64,000 nt of DNA from Actinomadura nitritigenes (GCF_017573545.1 NZ_JAGEOK010000036.1:43215-107214), one strand, 5' to 3'. Shown: positions 41,923 to 51,984, numbered from the stretch's first letter. Notes: a model not told the origin generated them from the letters alone. Program-made: numbers and translations.

Positions 41923-42708
41923 TCAGCGGGCGGTTTCGAGGACCTCCACCTCGTCGCCGACCGTGAGGGTGCCCAGCTCGCGCGGGACGGCGTTCTGGCC
42001 GAACCGGATGCCGCGGTCGATCGTCCGGTACGACGCCAGCGTCCGCAGCGGCTCGCGGCCCCGCTCGCCCGTCTCCTGGTCGGTGGTGGTGATGACGCAC
42101 CGCGCGCACGCCTTGACCATCTCGATGACGGTCTCGCCGACGCGCAGCAGCCGCACGGCGTCCTCCGCGTACGCGCCGAGCCCTTCGATGACCAGGCTCG
42201 GACGGAACCGGTTCATCGGCAGCGGCTCGTCCAGCCGCGCGTTCAGATCGGCGAGGGACTCGGCGGAGACGACCAGCAGCGGGTAGCCGTCGGCGAACAT
42301 CACCTCGCCGCCGCCCCGCGACGTCGCGCGGTGCCCGGTGAAGCGGACCAGCCGGCAGTCGGCGTCCAGCAGCGCCGAGAACCAGGCGGCGGCCTCGTCG
42401 CCCTGGTCGACGCCCCGCGTCTCGTGCCGGTGGACGGTCACGCCCAGCACCTCGCCGTCGTCCACCGCCTTGTGGACGAGCCGGGAGGCGCCGGGCGCGT
42501 CGACGCTGAGGACCTCGCCGTCGTAGGACGGGCGCAGCAGCGCCATCCCGGCGAGGTCCCGCTGCGACAGGAACCGGCCCGACGGCGCGACGAGCATGAA
42601 CTCCCGGTCGTGCGGGAGGCCCCGCGCGGTCAGCCCGGCGGTGCGCAGCGCGGTGCCGCCGCCGCTCTTGAGCGGGTAGGCGTTCAGCTCGGTCAGGATC
42701 GCCGTCAC
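41923..42708 (-). CDS. MOSC-domain protein (molybdenum cofactor sulfurase C-terminal-like)
   Basis: 261 residues: MOSC N-terminal beta barrel (LNAYPLKSGGGTALRTAGLTARGLPHDREFMLV) and MOSC domain (about 120-260) with the conserved Cys in EMVKACARCVITTTDQ. MOSC proteins bind Moco and reduce N-hydroxylated or similar compounds, as in YcbX and mARC. The GTG at 42708 has GGAG upstream and lies 20 bp after purB, so it is probably cotranscribed with purD-purB although functionally unrelated. Confidence 0.88.
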   Translation of the reverse strand: MTAILTELNAYPLKSGGGTALRTAGLTARGLPHDREFMLVAPSGRFLSQRDLAGMALLRPSYDGEVLSVDAPGASRLVHKAVDDGEVLGVTVHRHETRGVDQGDEAAAWFSALLDADCRLVRFTGHRATSRGGGEVMFADGYPLLVVSAESLADLNARLDEPLPMNRFRPSLVIEGLGAYAEDAVRLLRVGETVIEMVKACARCVITTTDQETGERGREPLRTLASYRTIDRGIRFGQNAVPRELGTLTVGDEVEVLETAR

Positions 42709-42728
42709 GGTCGCTCCGGGGGATCGGG

Positions 42729-44039
42729 TCAGGCCAGCGCGGCCAGACGGTCGAAGACGGGGCCGAGGCGCTGCACGAACCGCTCGGGGCGGCACACCTC
42801 GTCCAGCCGCGCCTCGTCCAGCGTGAGGCCCGCCTCGGCGGCGCGCGCGCGGAGCGTCTCGCGGAACGGGACGCCCGTCTCCCACGTCTCCATCGCGGCC
42901 TTCTGGACCAGCGGGTACGCCTCGTCGTCGCGGGACATCCCGGCCTCGACCAGCTCCAGCAGCACCGTCGAGGTGTAGATCAGGCCGCCCGTCGACTCCA
43001 GGTTCGCCTTCATCCGCGCCTCGTCCACGACCAGCCCGGACATCAGCCGGTTCGTCAGGTTCAGCATGTAGTCGAGGGCGATCGACGCGTCCGGCAGCGC
43101 GATCCGCTCCGTGGAGGAGTGCGAGATGTCGCGCTCGTGCCAGAGCGGGATGCCCTCCAGCACCGGGACGATCTGCGCCCGCACGATCCGCGCCATCCCG
43201 GCGAGCCGCTCGGAGATGATCGGGTTCTTCTTGTGCGGCATCGCCGACGAGCCCTTCTGGCCCTTGCCGAACGGCTCCCACAGCTCGCGGACCTCGGTGC
43301 GCTGCCCGTGCCGGACCTCCAGCGCGATCGCCTCGCACACCGTCGCCATGATCGCCAGCGCGGACGTCCACTCGGAGATGCCGTCGCGCATCACGACCTG
43401 CGTCGACACGTCCGCGCTCTTCAGGCCGAGCTTGCGCGCCACGTGCATCTCGACGGCCGGGTCGATGTTGGAGTACGTCCCGACCGCGCCGGAGATCGCC
43501 ATCACGCCGACGGCCTCGCGGGCGCGGCGCAGCCGGTCCCGCGACCGGGCCGTCGCGAACGCGAAGTCGGCGACGCGGTGCCCCCACACGTCCGGCTCGC
43601 CGTGGATGCCGTGCGTCCGGCCGACCCGCAGCGTCGCCCGGTGCGCGAGCGCGTGGTCCCGCAGCGTCGCGACCAGCGCGTCCGCCTTCGCCAGCAGGAT
43701 GTCGGTCGCCTCGACGAGCTGCAGCGCCAGCGCCGTGTCCAGCAGGTCGGACGAGGTCATGCCGAAGTGGACGTACCGGGCCGCCTCGCGGGGCTCGGTG
43801 TTGTCCGCCCACGCCGACAGGAAGGCGATCACGTCGTGCTGGGTGACCGCCTCGATCTCGTGCACCGCCTCCGGCGTCGGCGGCGGCGCCTTGCGCACCG
43901 GCTCCACCACCTCCGGCGGGATCGTGCCGGCCTCGGCGTGGGCCTCGACCACCAGGGTCTCGACCTGGCACCACAGCTCGTATTTGTGCGCGTCGCTCCA
44001 GACGCGTCCCATCTCCGGAAGGGTGTACCGCTCGATCAC
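42729..44039 (-). CDS. purB: Adenylosuccinate lyase
   Basis: 436 residues of the fumarase/aspartase superfamily. Signature GSSAMPHKKNPI (flexible catalytic loop) near residue 267; catalytic His regions are HFGMTSSDLLDTA and RTHGIHGEP. It catalyses two fumarate-releasing steps of purine synthesis (SAICAR to AICAR, and adenylosuccinate to AMP). GTG start with GGGAG 9-11 nt upstream. It lies 43 bp downstream of purD on the same strand and upstream of the MOSC gene, forming a short operon; purA is 4 kb away. Confidence 0.95.
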   Translation of the reverse strand: MIERYTLPEMGRVWSDAHKYELWCQVETLVVEAHAEAGTIPPEVVEPVRKAPPPTPEAVHEIEAVTQHDVIAFLSAWADNTEPREAARYVHFGMTSSDLLDTALALQLVEATDILLAKADALVATLRDHALAHRATLRVGRTHGIHGEPDVWGHRVADFAFATARSRDRLRRAREAVGVMAISGAVGTYSNIDPAVEMHVARKLGLKSADVSTQVVMRDGISEWTSALAIMATVCEAIALEVRHGQRTEVRELWEPFGKGQKGSSAMPHKKNPIISERLAGMARIVRAQIVPVLEGIPLWHERDISHSSTERIALPDASIALDYMLNLTNRLMSGLVVDEARMKANLESTGGLIYTSTVLLELVEAGMSRDDEAYPLVQKAAMETWETGVPFRETLRARAAEAGLTLDEARLDEVCRPERFVQRLGPVFDRLAALA

Positions 44040-44082
44040 GCTCGAATTCTCCCAGGTCGTGTAGGTGCGGTGGCCGGGCGGG

Positions 44083-45330
<1,248 letters not shown>

Positions 45331-45519
45331 GTCACGCGAGCTTACTGGTCCGGGCGGTTCGGTGTGGTCGGCGGGAAGGCGGGCATAAGCCCCCAGCGGT
45401 AGGGCGTTGGGGACAGTGCGGGCGGTCGTCCCCGACACCGCCGGGCCCGGATGAGGCGGCCGTCACACGCGCCTCCTGTGAACCTCACCGAACGGCCCGG
45501 CGTCATAAATGTCGGCTGG

Positions 45520-45525
45520 TAGGCT
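45520..45525 (+). promoter_or_regulatory. Extended -10 promoter for corA leader
   Basis: TGGTAGGCT contains TG-N-TAGGCT, an extended -10 element. A start near 45532 would give a leader of about 245 nt before corA, containing the small ORF and hairpins. No clear -35 is seen. Confidence 0.45.
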
Positions 45526-45576
45526 GCGACGGGCTTGACGCCCCGTGGTCGAGGTGGGTGAAAGGAGGTGGTCGGG

Positions 45577-45693
45577 ATGAGTCCTGGTGATACTTGCAGT
45601 TCGCCAGAGAACCCTCACAGTCCGGACAGGACTGTCCATCCGTCCGCCTCCATCTGGCGTCCGGCCATCGCCCTCGCGCGCTCCCCTCGCTGA
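45577..45693 (+). CDS. Short proline-rich leader ORF upstream of corA
   Basis: A 38-residue ORF (begins MSPGDTCSSPENPHSPDR, ends ALARSPR) with the strongest ribosome site in the region: AAAGGAGG, 8 nt before the ATG. Seven Pro and five Arg residues are scattered along it. It ends 85 bp before corA on the same strand, and overlapping hairpins lie inside it. In enterobacteria, short Pro-rich leaders of Mg2+ transporter genes (mgtL, corL) make transcription into the transporter depend on translation and Mg2+. A similar attenuator is my inference. It has no homologue that I recognise, and it might instead be a chance ORF. Confidence 0.55.
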   Translation: MSPGDTCSSPENPHSPDRTVHPSASIWRPAIALARSPR

Positions 45694-45753
45694 CACGGTC
45701 CCGCTGAGCGGGCCCCCGCCGATGCGGAACGGGTAGAGCGCGCCCCTGCGCGC
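45617..45753 (+). promoter_or_regulatory. corA leader hairpins, two mutually exclusive
   Basis: Hairpin A pairs ACAGTCC (45617-45623) with GGACTGT (45629-45635). Hairpin B pairs GGACA (45624-45628) with TGTCC (45633-45637), so the two cannot coexist. Further stems are CCCGC-TGA-GCGGG (45700-45712), just after the leader ORF stop, and GCGCGC-CCCT-GCGCGC (45738-45753), just before the corA ribosome site. The layout is like an attenuator. Confidence 0.5.
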
Positions 45754-45778
45754 GTGGCCGGCGGGTTAGGAGCACCCC

Positions 45779-46879
45779 ATGGCCATGACACGAGTCCGTC
45801 CTGCGCGCGCCACCAAGTCGCTGTTCAAGGCCCGCGGGCGCGCGCACGGCGCACGGGTACAGGGGCGTGCCCGCGATTCCGCCGTCATCGACTGGGCCGC
45901 CTACATCGACGGTCACCGCGCGTCCACCGCCACCGTCGAGGACGCCGTCCGCCTGATCCGCGACGGCCGCCTCACCCCCGACGGCGACAGCGCCGGCTTC
46001 GTCTGGGTGGGCCTGCACGAGCCGTCGGCCACGGAGCTGTCGGAGCTGGCCGAGGTGTTCGGCCTGCACCCGCTCGCGGTCGAGGACGCCATCCACGCCC
46101 ACCAGCGGCCCAAGCTGGAGCGCTACGACGACGTCCACTTCGTCGTGATGAAGACGGTCGGCTACGTCCCGAGCGGCCCGGACGAGGCCGAGGTCGTCGA
46201 GACCGGCGAGATCATGATCTTCTGCGGCCCGGACTTCGTGGTGACGGTCCGGCACGGCACGCACGGCGAGCTCGGCCCCGTCCGCCGCCAGCTCGAGAAG
46301 GACCCGGCCCGCCTCGCGATGGGGCCCGCCGCCGTCCTGCACGCCGTCGCCGACCGCGTCGTGGACGGCTACGTCTGCGTCGCCGACGCCGTCCAGGAGG
46401 ACATCGACGAGGTCGAGGAGGCGGTGTTCTCGCCGGAGCGCACCGACGAGGCCCGCCGCATCTACCGCCTCAAGCGCGAGGTCATCCAGCTCAAGCGGGC
46501 CGTCGGCCCGCTCGCCGGCCCGCTGCGCAACCTGTCCGGCCGGCGCTTCGTGCCCGCCGAGATCAAGGAGTACCTCCGCGACGTCGAGGACCACCTCACC
46601 CGCGTCCGCGAGCAGGTCGAGGCCTACGACGAGCTGCTGAACCCGATCCTGCAGGCGCACATGACGCAGGTGACGGTCACCGACAACAAGGACATGCGCA
46701 AGATCTCGGCGTGGGGCGCGATCTTCATGGTGCCCACCGCGATCACCGGCGTCTACGGGATGAACTTCGACTTCATGCCCGAGACGAAGTGGCACTACGG
46801 CTACCCGATGATCGTCGGTGTCATCGCCTTCATCTGCCTCAGCCTGTACCGGGGCTTCCGCCGCAACGGCTGGCTCTGA
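45779..46879 (+). CDS. corA: CorA-family magnesium/cobalt transporter
   Basis: 366 residues: N-terminal cytoplasmic alpha/beta domain, long stalk helices (about 200-300) and two C-terminal membrane helices (about 306-325 and 340-358) with the signature YGMNFDFMPE between them. CorA pentamers carry Mg2+ (also Co2+ or Ni2+) down the membrane potential. ATG 45779 has TTAGGAGC upstream. A leader ORF with hairpins precedes the gene, suggesting post-initiation control. In mycobacteria a different Mg2+ transporter gene (mgtE) occupies a similar place near fba/purA. Confidence 0.95.
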   Translation: MAMTRVRPARATKSLFKARGRAHGARVQGRARDSAVIDWAAYIDGHRASTATVEDAVRLIRDGRLTPDGDSAGFVWVGLHEPSATELSELAEVFGLHPLAVEDAIHAHQRPKLERYDDVHFVVMKTVGYVPSGPDEAEVVETGEIMIFCGPDFVVTVRHGTHGELGPVRRQLEKDPARLAMGPAAVLHAVADRVVDGYVCVADAVQEDIDEVEEAVFSPERTDEARRIYRLKREVIQLKRAVGPLAGPLRNLSGRRFVPAEIKEYLRDVEDHLTRVREQVEAYDELLNPILQAHMTQVTVTDNKDMRKISAWGAIFMVPTAITGVYGMNFDFMPETKWHYGYPMIVGVIAFICLSLYRGFRRNGWL

Positions 46880-46965
46880 TTACTGCAACCCCGGCCCAGG
46901 GCACTCGCCTAGCGGCTCGCACCCTGACCGTGCTCGGGCGAGCGCGACATCGCTTCGCGATCTTC

Positions 46966-46999
46966 CCGGTGGGGCTCGCCTCCGGCTTCGCCCCACCGG
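46966..46999. terminator. Bidirectional terminator between corA and GDPD gene
   Basis: CCGGTGGGGC (46966-46975) pairs with GCCCCACCGG (46990-46999), 10 bp, 14-nt loop. It lies 87 bp after corA and touches the stop codon of the convergent GDPD gene. Confidence 0.7.
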
Positions 47000-47872
47000 T
47001 CAGGTAACGCGCTCGCGTGCCACGAGGCGGTGGGCGCGGTCGGGGTAGTCGGTGACGATCGCGTCGGCGCCGTACTTGATGAAGCGGGTCATGTCCTCGG
47101 GGGCGTTGACCGTCCAGACGGCGACGGCGAGGGCGAGGGCGTGGGCGTCCTCGACCAGGCCGGGCGTGGTGATGGCGTGCTCGGGGGACAGGGCGGTCGC
47201 GCCCATCGCGGCGGCGGCGGCGACCGGGTCGTCCGGCGGCAGGCCGGCGAGCCAGCGGGTGCCCGGCACGAGCGTCTTGCGTTCGATCAGCGCGGTGCGG
47301 CCGAGGCCCGGGTGGTTGCGGTGGGCCTCCACCAGGACGCGCCAGTCGAACGCGAGGAGCCGGCTGCGGGCCGTCATCCCGGCGGCGGCGAGGACGCCGG
47401 CGACGGCGGCGGTGAAGAGCTCGACCTCCTCGTCCGTCCAGCCGGGGTCGGTCTTCAGCTCGACGGCGAGGCCGACGCGCGCGGGCGCGAGGAGCGCGCA
47501 CGCCTCCGCCAGCGTGGGGACGGGGGTGCCGGGCAGCGGGCGCTGGGTCCGCGCGAACGCGTCGTCGCGCTGCCGGACGCCCGCGTCCACCGTCTTGAGC
47601 TGCGCGAGCGTCAGCTCCCTGATCGGCTTGCCGACGTACGGGAACGAGGGGTCGTCCGGCCAGGCGGGCGCCGTGTCGGCGAGGTTCGCCGGGGACAGCA
47701 CCTGGTCGTGACCGAGGACGACGACGCCGTCCGCGGACAGGCCGACGTCCAGCTCGATGACGTCCACGCCCAGTTCGGCGGCGTGCGCGAAGCCCGGCAG
47801 CGTGTTCTCCGGGCGCAGCCCGCGCGCCCCCCGATGACCGTGCAGTTCGACGGTCTCCCTGATGCCGACCAC
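47000..47872 (-). CDS. Glycerophosphodiester phosphodiesterase
   Basis: 290 residues, TIM-barrel GDPD (UgpQ-like): catalytic HGHRGARGLRPENTLPGF with both His residues, the metal ligands in VIELDVGLSADGVVVLGHD, and the C-terminal AVWTVNAPEDMTRFIKYGADAIVTDYPD. It hydrolyses glycerophosphodiesters to glycerol-3-phosphate and alcohols; without a signal peptide it should be cytoplasmic. The GTG at 47872 follows TACCGT (47880-47885) by 7 nt, fitting a leaderless mRNA. Confidence 0.93.
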   Translation of the reverse strand: MVGIRETVELHGHRGARGLRPENTLPGFAHAAELGVDVIELDVGLSADGVVVLGHDQVLSPANLADTAPAWPDDPSFPYVGKPIRELTLAQLKTVDAGVRQRDDAFARTQRPLPGTPVPTLAEACALLAPARVGLAVELKTDPGWTDEEVELFTAAVAGVLAAAGMTARSRLLAFDWRVLVEAHRNHPGLGRTALIERKTLVPGTRWLAGLPPDDPVAAAAAMGATALSPEHAITTPGLVEDAHALALAVAVWTVNAPEDMTRFIKYGADAIVTDYPDRAHRLVARERVT

Positions 47873-47947
47873 CGGGGGGACGGTACCGGCCGTCGCCGAA
47901 CCCCAGGTGGAGGTCCGGTGAGGGCGGGGGGAACGGCGGGTCAGGGG

Positions 47948-49231
47948 TTACACCAGGGAGCGCAGGGAGAGCGTCTGGTCGCGGCCGGGGCCGACGCCGA
48001 TCGCGGAGATCTGCGCGCCCGACATCTCCTCCAGCGCCCGGACGTACGCCTGCGCGTTCTTCGGCAGGTCGTCGAAGGACTTCGCGCCGGTGATGTCCTC
48101 CTGCCAGCCGTCCAGGTACTCGAGGATCGGCTTGGCGTGGTGGAAGTCGGTCTGGGTGGCGGGCAGCTCGTCGACGCGCTCGCCGTCCACGTCGTAGGCG
48201 ACGCACACCGGGACGCGCTCCAGCCCGGACAGGACGTCCAGCTTGGTGAGGAAGAAGTCGGTGATGCCGTTCACCCGGGACGCGTAGCGGGCGATCACCG
48301 CGTCGAACCAGCCGCAGCGCCGGTCGCGTCCGGTGGTGACGCCGTACTCGCCGCCGGTCGTGCGCAGGTACTCGCCCCACTCGTCCAGCAGCTCGGTGGG
48401 GAACGGTCCGGAGCCGACGCGGGTGGTGTAGGCCTTGAGGATGCCGATCACGCGGGTGATCTTCGTGGGCCCGACGCCGGAGCCCGCGCACGCGCCGCCC
48501 GCCGTGGGGCTGGACGACGTCACGAACGGGTAGGTGCCGTGGTCGATGTCCAGCAGCGTGCCCTGGGCGCCCTCCAGCAGCACGACCTTGCCGTCGTCGA
48601 GGGCCTTGTTCAGCACGAGCGTGGTGTCGGCGACGAACGGCCTGATGCGCTCGCCGTAGGCCAGGTACTCCTGGACGATCGGGCCGGTCTCGATCCGGCG
48701 CCGGTTGTAGACCTTGGTGAGGACCTGGTTCTTCTCGCGCAGCGACAGGTCGAGCTTCTGGGTGAGGATGTTCGGGTCGAACAGGTCCTGCACCCGGATG
48801 CCCATCCGGTTGATCTTGTCGGCGTAGGCCGGGCCGATGCCGCGGCCGGTGGTGCCGATCCGGGCCTTGCCGAGGTAGCGCTCGGTGACCTTGTCGAGGG
48901 CCCGGTGGTGCGGCATGATCAGGTGCGCGTCCGCCGAGATCAGCAGCCTTTCGCAGCCGATCCCCCGCTCCCGCAGCCCGTCGATCTCCTGCAGCAGGAC
49001 GGCCGGGTCGATCACCACGCCGTTGCCGATCACCGGGACGACGTCGGGCGACAGGACCCCGGACGGCAGCAGGTGCAGCGCGTAGCTCTTGTCCCCGATG
49101 ACGACCGTGTGGCCGGCGTTGTTGCCGCCCTGGTAGCGGACGACGTAGTCGACGTCGCCCCCGAGCAGGTCTGTTGCCTTGCCCTTGCCCTCATCCCCCC
49201 ACTGGGCACCGACAAGAACGATGGCAGGCAT
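47948..49231 (-). CDS. purA: Adenylosuccinate synthetase
   Basis: 427 residues. Start motif VLVGAQWGDEGKGK (GTP P-loop and catalytic Asp), GGNNAGHTVV, QEIDGLRERG, and GTTGRGIGPAY. It joins IMP and aspartate with GTP to form adenylosuccinate, which PurB then splits. ATG 49231 has GGAAGGA 9-12 nt upstream. A terminator-like hairpin separates it from the DUF3151 gene upstream, so it probably has its own promoter (a TACGCT box at 49298-49303 is one candidate). Confidence 0.96.
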   Translation of the reverse strand: MPAIVLVGAQWGDEGKGKATDLLGGDVDYVVRYQGGNNAGHTVVIGDKSYALHLLPSGVLSPDVVPVIGNGVVIDPAVLLQEIDGLRERGIGCERLLISADAHLIMPHHRALDKVTERYLGKARIGTTGRGIGPAYADKINRMGIRVQDLFDPNILTQKLDLSLREKNQVLTKVYNRRRIETGPIVQEYLAYGERIRPFVADTTLVLNKALDDGKVVLLEGAQGTLLDIDHGTYPFVTSSSPTAGGACAGSGVGPTKITRVIGILKAYTTRVGSGPFPTELLDEWGEYLRTTGGEYGVTTGRDRRCGWFDAVIARYASRVNGITDFFLTKLDVLSGLERVPVCVAYDVDGERVDELPATQTDFHHAKPILEYLDGWQEDITGAKSFDDLPKNAQAYVRALEEMSGAQISAIGVGPGRDQTLSLRSLV

Positions 49232-49306
49232 GCCACTTTTCCTTCCCACGACGAAGGCCCCGGTCGCCGCAAGCGCGAAGGGGCCTCTTGCGATCAAAGC
49301 GTACCC

Positions 49307-49348
49307 GTACCCGGCCGTTAAAGAAACCGCACCTCATCGGCCGGGTAC
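49307..49348 (-). terminator. Terminator hairpin of DUF3151 gene
   Basis: GTACCCGGCCG (49307-49317) pairs with CGGCCGGGTAC (49338-49348): 11-bp stem, 20-nt loop, 68 bp after the DUF3151 stop. A second, weaker stem AGGCCCC/GGGGCCT spans 49255-49286. Confidence 0.65.
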
Positions 49349-49415
49349 GCGTGCGACGCGTGGGTCGGTGCACCATCCGGGAGACGGACCCCCGGGACGC
49401 CGCCCGTGCGGGCGG

Positions 49416-49826
49416 TCAGCCGGCCAGGGCGTCGGCGGCGGTGGCGCTGCTGTCGCGCAGGAACGCGCGGCAGCGTTCGGCCTCGTCCTCCTCGCCGATG
49501 GCGGCGGCGGCGCGGGACAGCGCGTGCAGTGCGCGCAGGAAGCCGCGGTTGGCCTCGTGCTCCCAGGGGATCGGGCCGTGGCCCTTCCACCCGGCCCGGC
49601 GGAGCTGGTCCAGCCCGCGGTGGTAGCCGGTGCGGGCGAACGCGTAGGAGTCGATCACGCTTCCCTTGGCGAAGGCGCGGTCGGCCAGTTCGGCCCAGGC
49701 GCCCGGGTAGTCGGGGTGGCGCGCGGCGACCTCGAACGGGTCGACGCCGCCGTCCAGCGCCTCGCGGGCCTCGGTGTTGTCCGGCAGTTCCGTGGGTGGC
49801 GGGCCGCCGAGCAGGTTCTGGGTCAT
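49416..49826 (-). CDS. DUF3151 family protein
   Basis: 136 residues, soluble. Pattern LLGGPPPTELPDN, HPDYPGAWAELADRAF, DSYAFARTGYHRGLDQLRRAGWKGHGPIPWEHEANRGFLRALHALSR is that of the actinobacterial DUF3151 family, helical and of unknown function, regularly encoded near purA and fba. ATG 49826 is preferred to an ATG three codons upstream because TACGAT (49834-49839) would otherwise overlap the start; with 49826 the spacing is 7 nt (leaderless). Confidence 0.88.
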   Translation of the reverse strand: MTQNLLGGPPPTELPDNTEAREALDGGVDPFEVAARHPDYPGAWAELADRAFAKGSVIDSYAFARTGYHRGLDQLRRAGWKGHGPIPWEHEANRGFLRALHALSRAAAAIGEEDEAERCRAFLRDSSATAADALAG

Positions 49827-49930
49827 GCGGGTCATCGTAAGTCGACGCGCCCGGTCCGGATCAACCCGGGTCACGGCCGTGTTCCCGGCCGGGCCTGGAG
49901 CCGTCACCGGGCCGCGGCTACGATCGGCGG

Positions 49931-50725
49931 ATGGTCATCCCGGACGGAGTCGACCAGTCCCGCCCGAGCCCGGCGCGGGTGTACGACGCCCTGCTCGGCG
50001 GCAAGGACCATTACGAGGTCGACCGGCAGGTCGCCGAGGCGCTGGTGGGGATCCTGCCGAGCATGCGGCTGGTCGCCGTGCAGAACCGCGCGTTCCTCGG
50101 CCGGGCGGTCCGGTACCTGGCGGGGGAGGCGGGCGTCCGGCAGTTCCTGGACGTCGGGACGGGCCTCCCGACGCGGGACAACGTGCACGACGTCGCGCAG
50201 CGGATCGCGCCGGCGTCCCGGATCGTCTACGTCGACAACGATCCGGTGGTGCTCGCCCACGCCCGCGCCCTGCTGACGAGCACGCCGGAGGGCGCCACCG
50301 ACTACGTGGACGCCGACCTGCGCGATCCCGCCGCGATCCTGGAGCGGGCCGCGGGCACCCTCGACCTGAGCGAGCCGGTCGCGCTGCTGCTGGTGGCGAT
50401 CCTGCACTTCCTGCCGGACGACGACGATCCGCACGCCGCCGTCGCCGAGCTGATGGGCGCCCTCGCGCCCGGCTCGTACCTGGTGCTCTCGCACGGCACC
50501 CCGGAGGCGAACCCCCGGGGCGTGGACGCGGCCGACGAGTACACGCGGAAGGCGCCCGGCACGGAGGTGACGCCCCGTCCCGCGGAGGAGGTCAGCCGCT
50601 TCTTCGACGGCCTCGTCCCCGTCGACCCGGGCCTCGGCTACATCACGGCGTGGCGTCCGGAGGGCCCGGTCCCGCCGCCCGACAAGGTCGGCCTCTACGG
50701 CGGTGTCGCCCGCAAACCGTCCTGA
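49931..50725 (+). CDS. SAM-dependent methyltransferase (Methyltransf_19/DUF574 type)
   Basis: 264 residues. Opens with SRPSPARVYDALLGGKDHYEVDRQ, the hallmark of the actinomycete DUF574/Methyltransf_19 family, followed by a Rossmann SAM site FLDVGTGLPTRDNVHD, VYVDNDPVVLAHARALL and YVDADLRDP. Many copies occur in actinomycete genomes, substrate mostly unknown. ATG 49931 follows TACGAT (49919-49924) by 6 nt, a leaderless start. Divergent from the DUF3151 gene. Confidence 0.92.
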   Translation: MVIPDGVDQSRPSPARVYDALLGGKDHYEVDRQVAEALVGILPSMRLVAVQNRAFLGRAVRYLAGEAGVRQFLDVGTGLPTRDNVHDVAQRIAPASRIVYVDNDPVVLAHARALLTSTPEGATDYVDADLRDPAAILERAAGTLDLSEPVALLLVAILHFLPDDDDPHAAVAELMGALAPGSYLVLSHGTPEANPRGVDAADEYTRKAPGTEVTPRPAEEVSRFFDGLVPVDPGLGYITAWRPEGPVPPPDKVGLYGGVARKPS

Positions 50726-50748
50726 CGCCCCTCTGGACGGCGTGGGTC

Positions 50749-50778
50749 CGGATCGCGCACGCCGTTGGGCGCGATCCG
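50749..50778. terminator. Bidirectional terminator between methyltransferase and protease genes
   Basis: CGGATCGCGC (50749-50758) and GCGCGATCCG (50769-50778) form a 10-bp stem with a 10-nt loop, 23 bp after the methyltransferase stop and 6 bp from the protease stop. Confidence 0.75.
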
Positions 50779-50784
50779 CACCGC

Positions 50785-51984
50785 TTACGGCGTCGCGGCC
50801 TGGGCGAGGTCGTAGACGGCCTTGCTCTGTACGCCGAACCCCTGCCCGACGGACCAGGGCCCCAGCGCCCAGGAGAGCGGGCCGAGGAGGTTCACGGCCG
50901 GCGCGTCGCCGGTGGAGTTGGTGAAGCGCGAGGTCACGGCGATCTGCGTGCCGGTGCCGGTCGCGGGGTCGAAGCCGGTGAGCCACGGGCCGCCGCTGGA
51001 GCCGGGCGACATGGCCGACGGCATGTCGTGCCCCATGTCGCCGAGTTGGGCGTCGTCGATGGACGCGTCGCTGTGCGCGTACATCATGGTGCGGCCGTCG
51101 TAGCCGCGCCGCTGGGCCGCCGGGACGCCGAGGTCGCCGTTGGTGCCGTCGTTGTTCTTCCCCCAGTACCAGTTGCGGATGTTGTCCGTCGGATAGCCGA
51201 ACTGGTACAGCTGCTTCGGGTTGCCGCTGGCGCCGAAGGCGATGTTCTGCGCCCCGACGACCTGCCCGATCGGCCGGGACTCGCCGGGCTTGGCGACGAC
51301 GGCCATCCCGACGTCGGCGCCGAGGGTCCAGTTGGAGTGCACGTGCCACTCGTAGGTGACCCAGGCCTGGCTGACGCCCCAGACGCCGTAGGGGGCGACG
51401 TCCGGGCCGGGCAGCGTGGTCCCGGGGGTGCCGCCGGGCACGTGGCGGGCCAGGCCCGCCCCGTTGAAGCCCGGGATGAAGACCGCGTTGTCGGCCTCGT
51501 ACGTCCCGGTCGCGCCGTAGTTGGAGTCGACGCGGAAGCAGTGGCCGGCGGCGGTGATGACGCTCTGGTTGGCGCTGGTGACCACGTTGGCCGAGCAGGA
51601 GTCGTACCGCGTGTCGGAGGTGTTGCCGGTGTTGTGCATGTGGACGAGGAGCTTGCCGGCGGTCCGCGAGATCAGGCCGCCGGAGCTCCAGGGCGCGCTC
51701 AGGGCGTCCCAGCCGCCGGTGGGCGCGTAGGCGTCGGCGCCCTGGCCGTTCTCGTTGCCGAAGTCGTCGTTGAAGCCCGCCTGCGCGATGCGGTCGGTCG
51801 TCCAGTAGGCGACCTCGGCGGCGAGGTCCTGGTCGTGGGCCGCGCCCGCCGCGACGAGCGGCGGCAGCGCGTACGGCGGGGTGTCGTCGGCGTGGGCCGG
51901 CGCTGCGGCCAGGGCCAGTGCGGCGACGGTGCCGGCGAGTGCGCCGCCCACCGTGCGGCCTCGTCGAGTGATCATGCTGGGCAT
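50785..51984 (-). CDS. Secreted trypsin-like serine protease
   Basis: 399 residues with a signal peptide (ITRRGRTVGGALAGTVAALALAAAPAHA-DD). Chymotrypsin-fold triad: His in VITAAGHCF (Gly inserted where TAAHC is usual), Asp in LGADVGMAVV, Ser in SPGSSGGPWL (GSSGGP rather than GDSGGP). Two Cys (DSC, GHC) may pair. The family resembles S1-type actinomycete trypsin-like peptidases and V8/glutamyl endopeptidases. The start is ATG 51984 or 51975; GAGG lies 9 nt before the former. Confidence 0.88.
   Translation of the reverse strand: MPSMITRRGRTVGGALAGTVAALALAAAPAHADDTPPYALPPLVAAGAAHDQDLAAEVAYWTTDRIAQAGFNDDFGNENGQGADAYAPTGGWDALSAPWSSGGLISRTAGKLLVHMHNTGNTSDTRYDSCSANVVTSANQSVITAAGHCFRVDSNYGATGTYEADNAVFIPGFNGAGLARHVPGGTPGTTLPGPDVAPYGVWGVSQAWVTYEWHVHSNWTLGADVGMAVVAKPGESRPIGQVVGAQNIAFGASGNPKQLYQFGYPTDNIRNWYWGKNNDGTNGDLGVPAAQRRGYDGRTMMYAHSDASIDDAQLGDMGHDMPSAMSPGSSGGPWLTGFDPATGTGTQIAVTSRFTNSTGDAPAVNLLGPLSWALGPWSVGQGFGVQSKAVYDLAQAATP

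Noticed and set aside
45463..45696. 77-residue minus-strand ORF opposite the corA leader
   Set aside because: No ribosome site or domain; the plus-strand small ORF has a strong one.
45526..45778. M-box riboswitch upstream of corA
   Set aside because: The leader lacks M-box core sequences. The small ORF and alternative hairpins explain it better.
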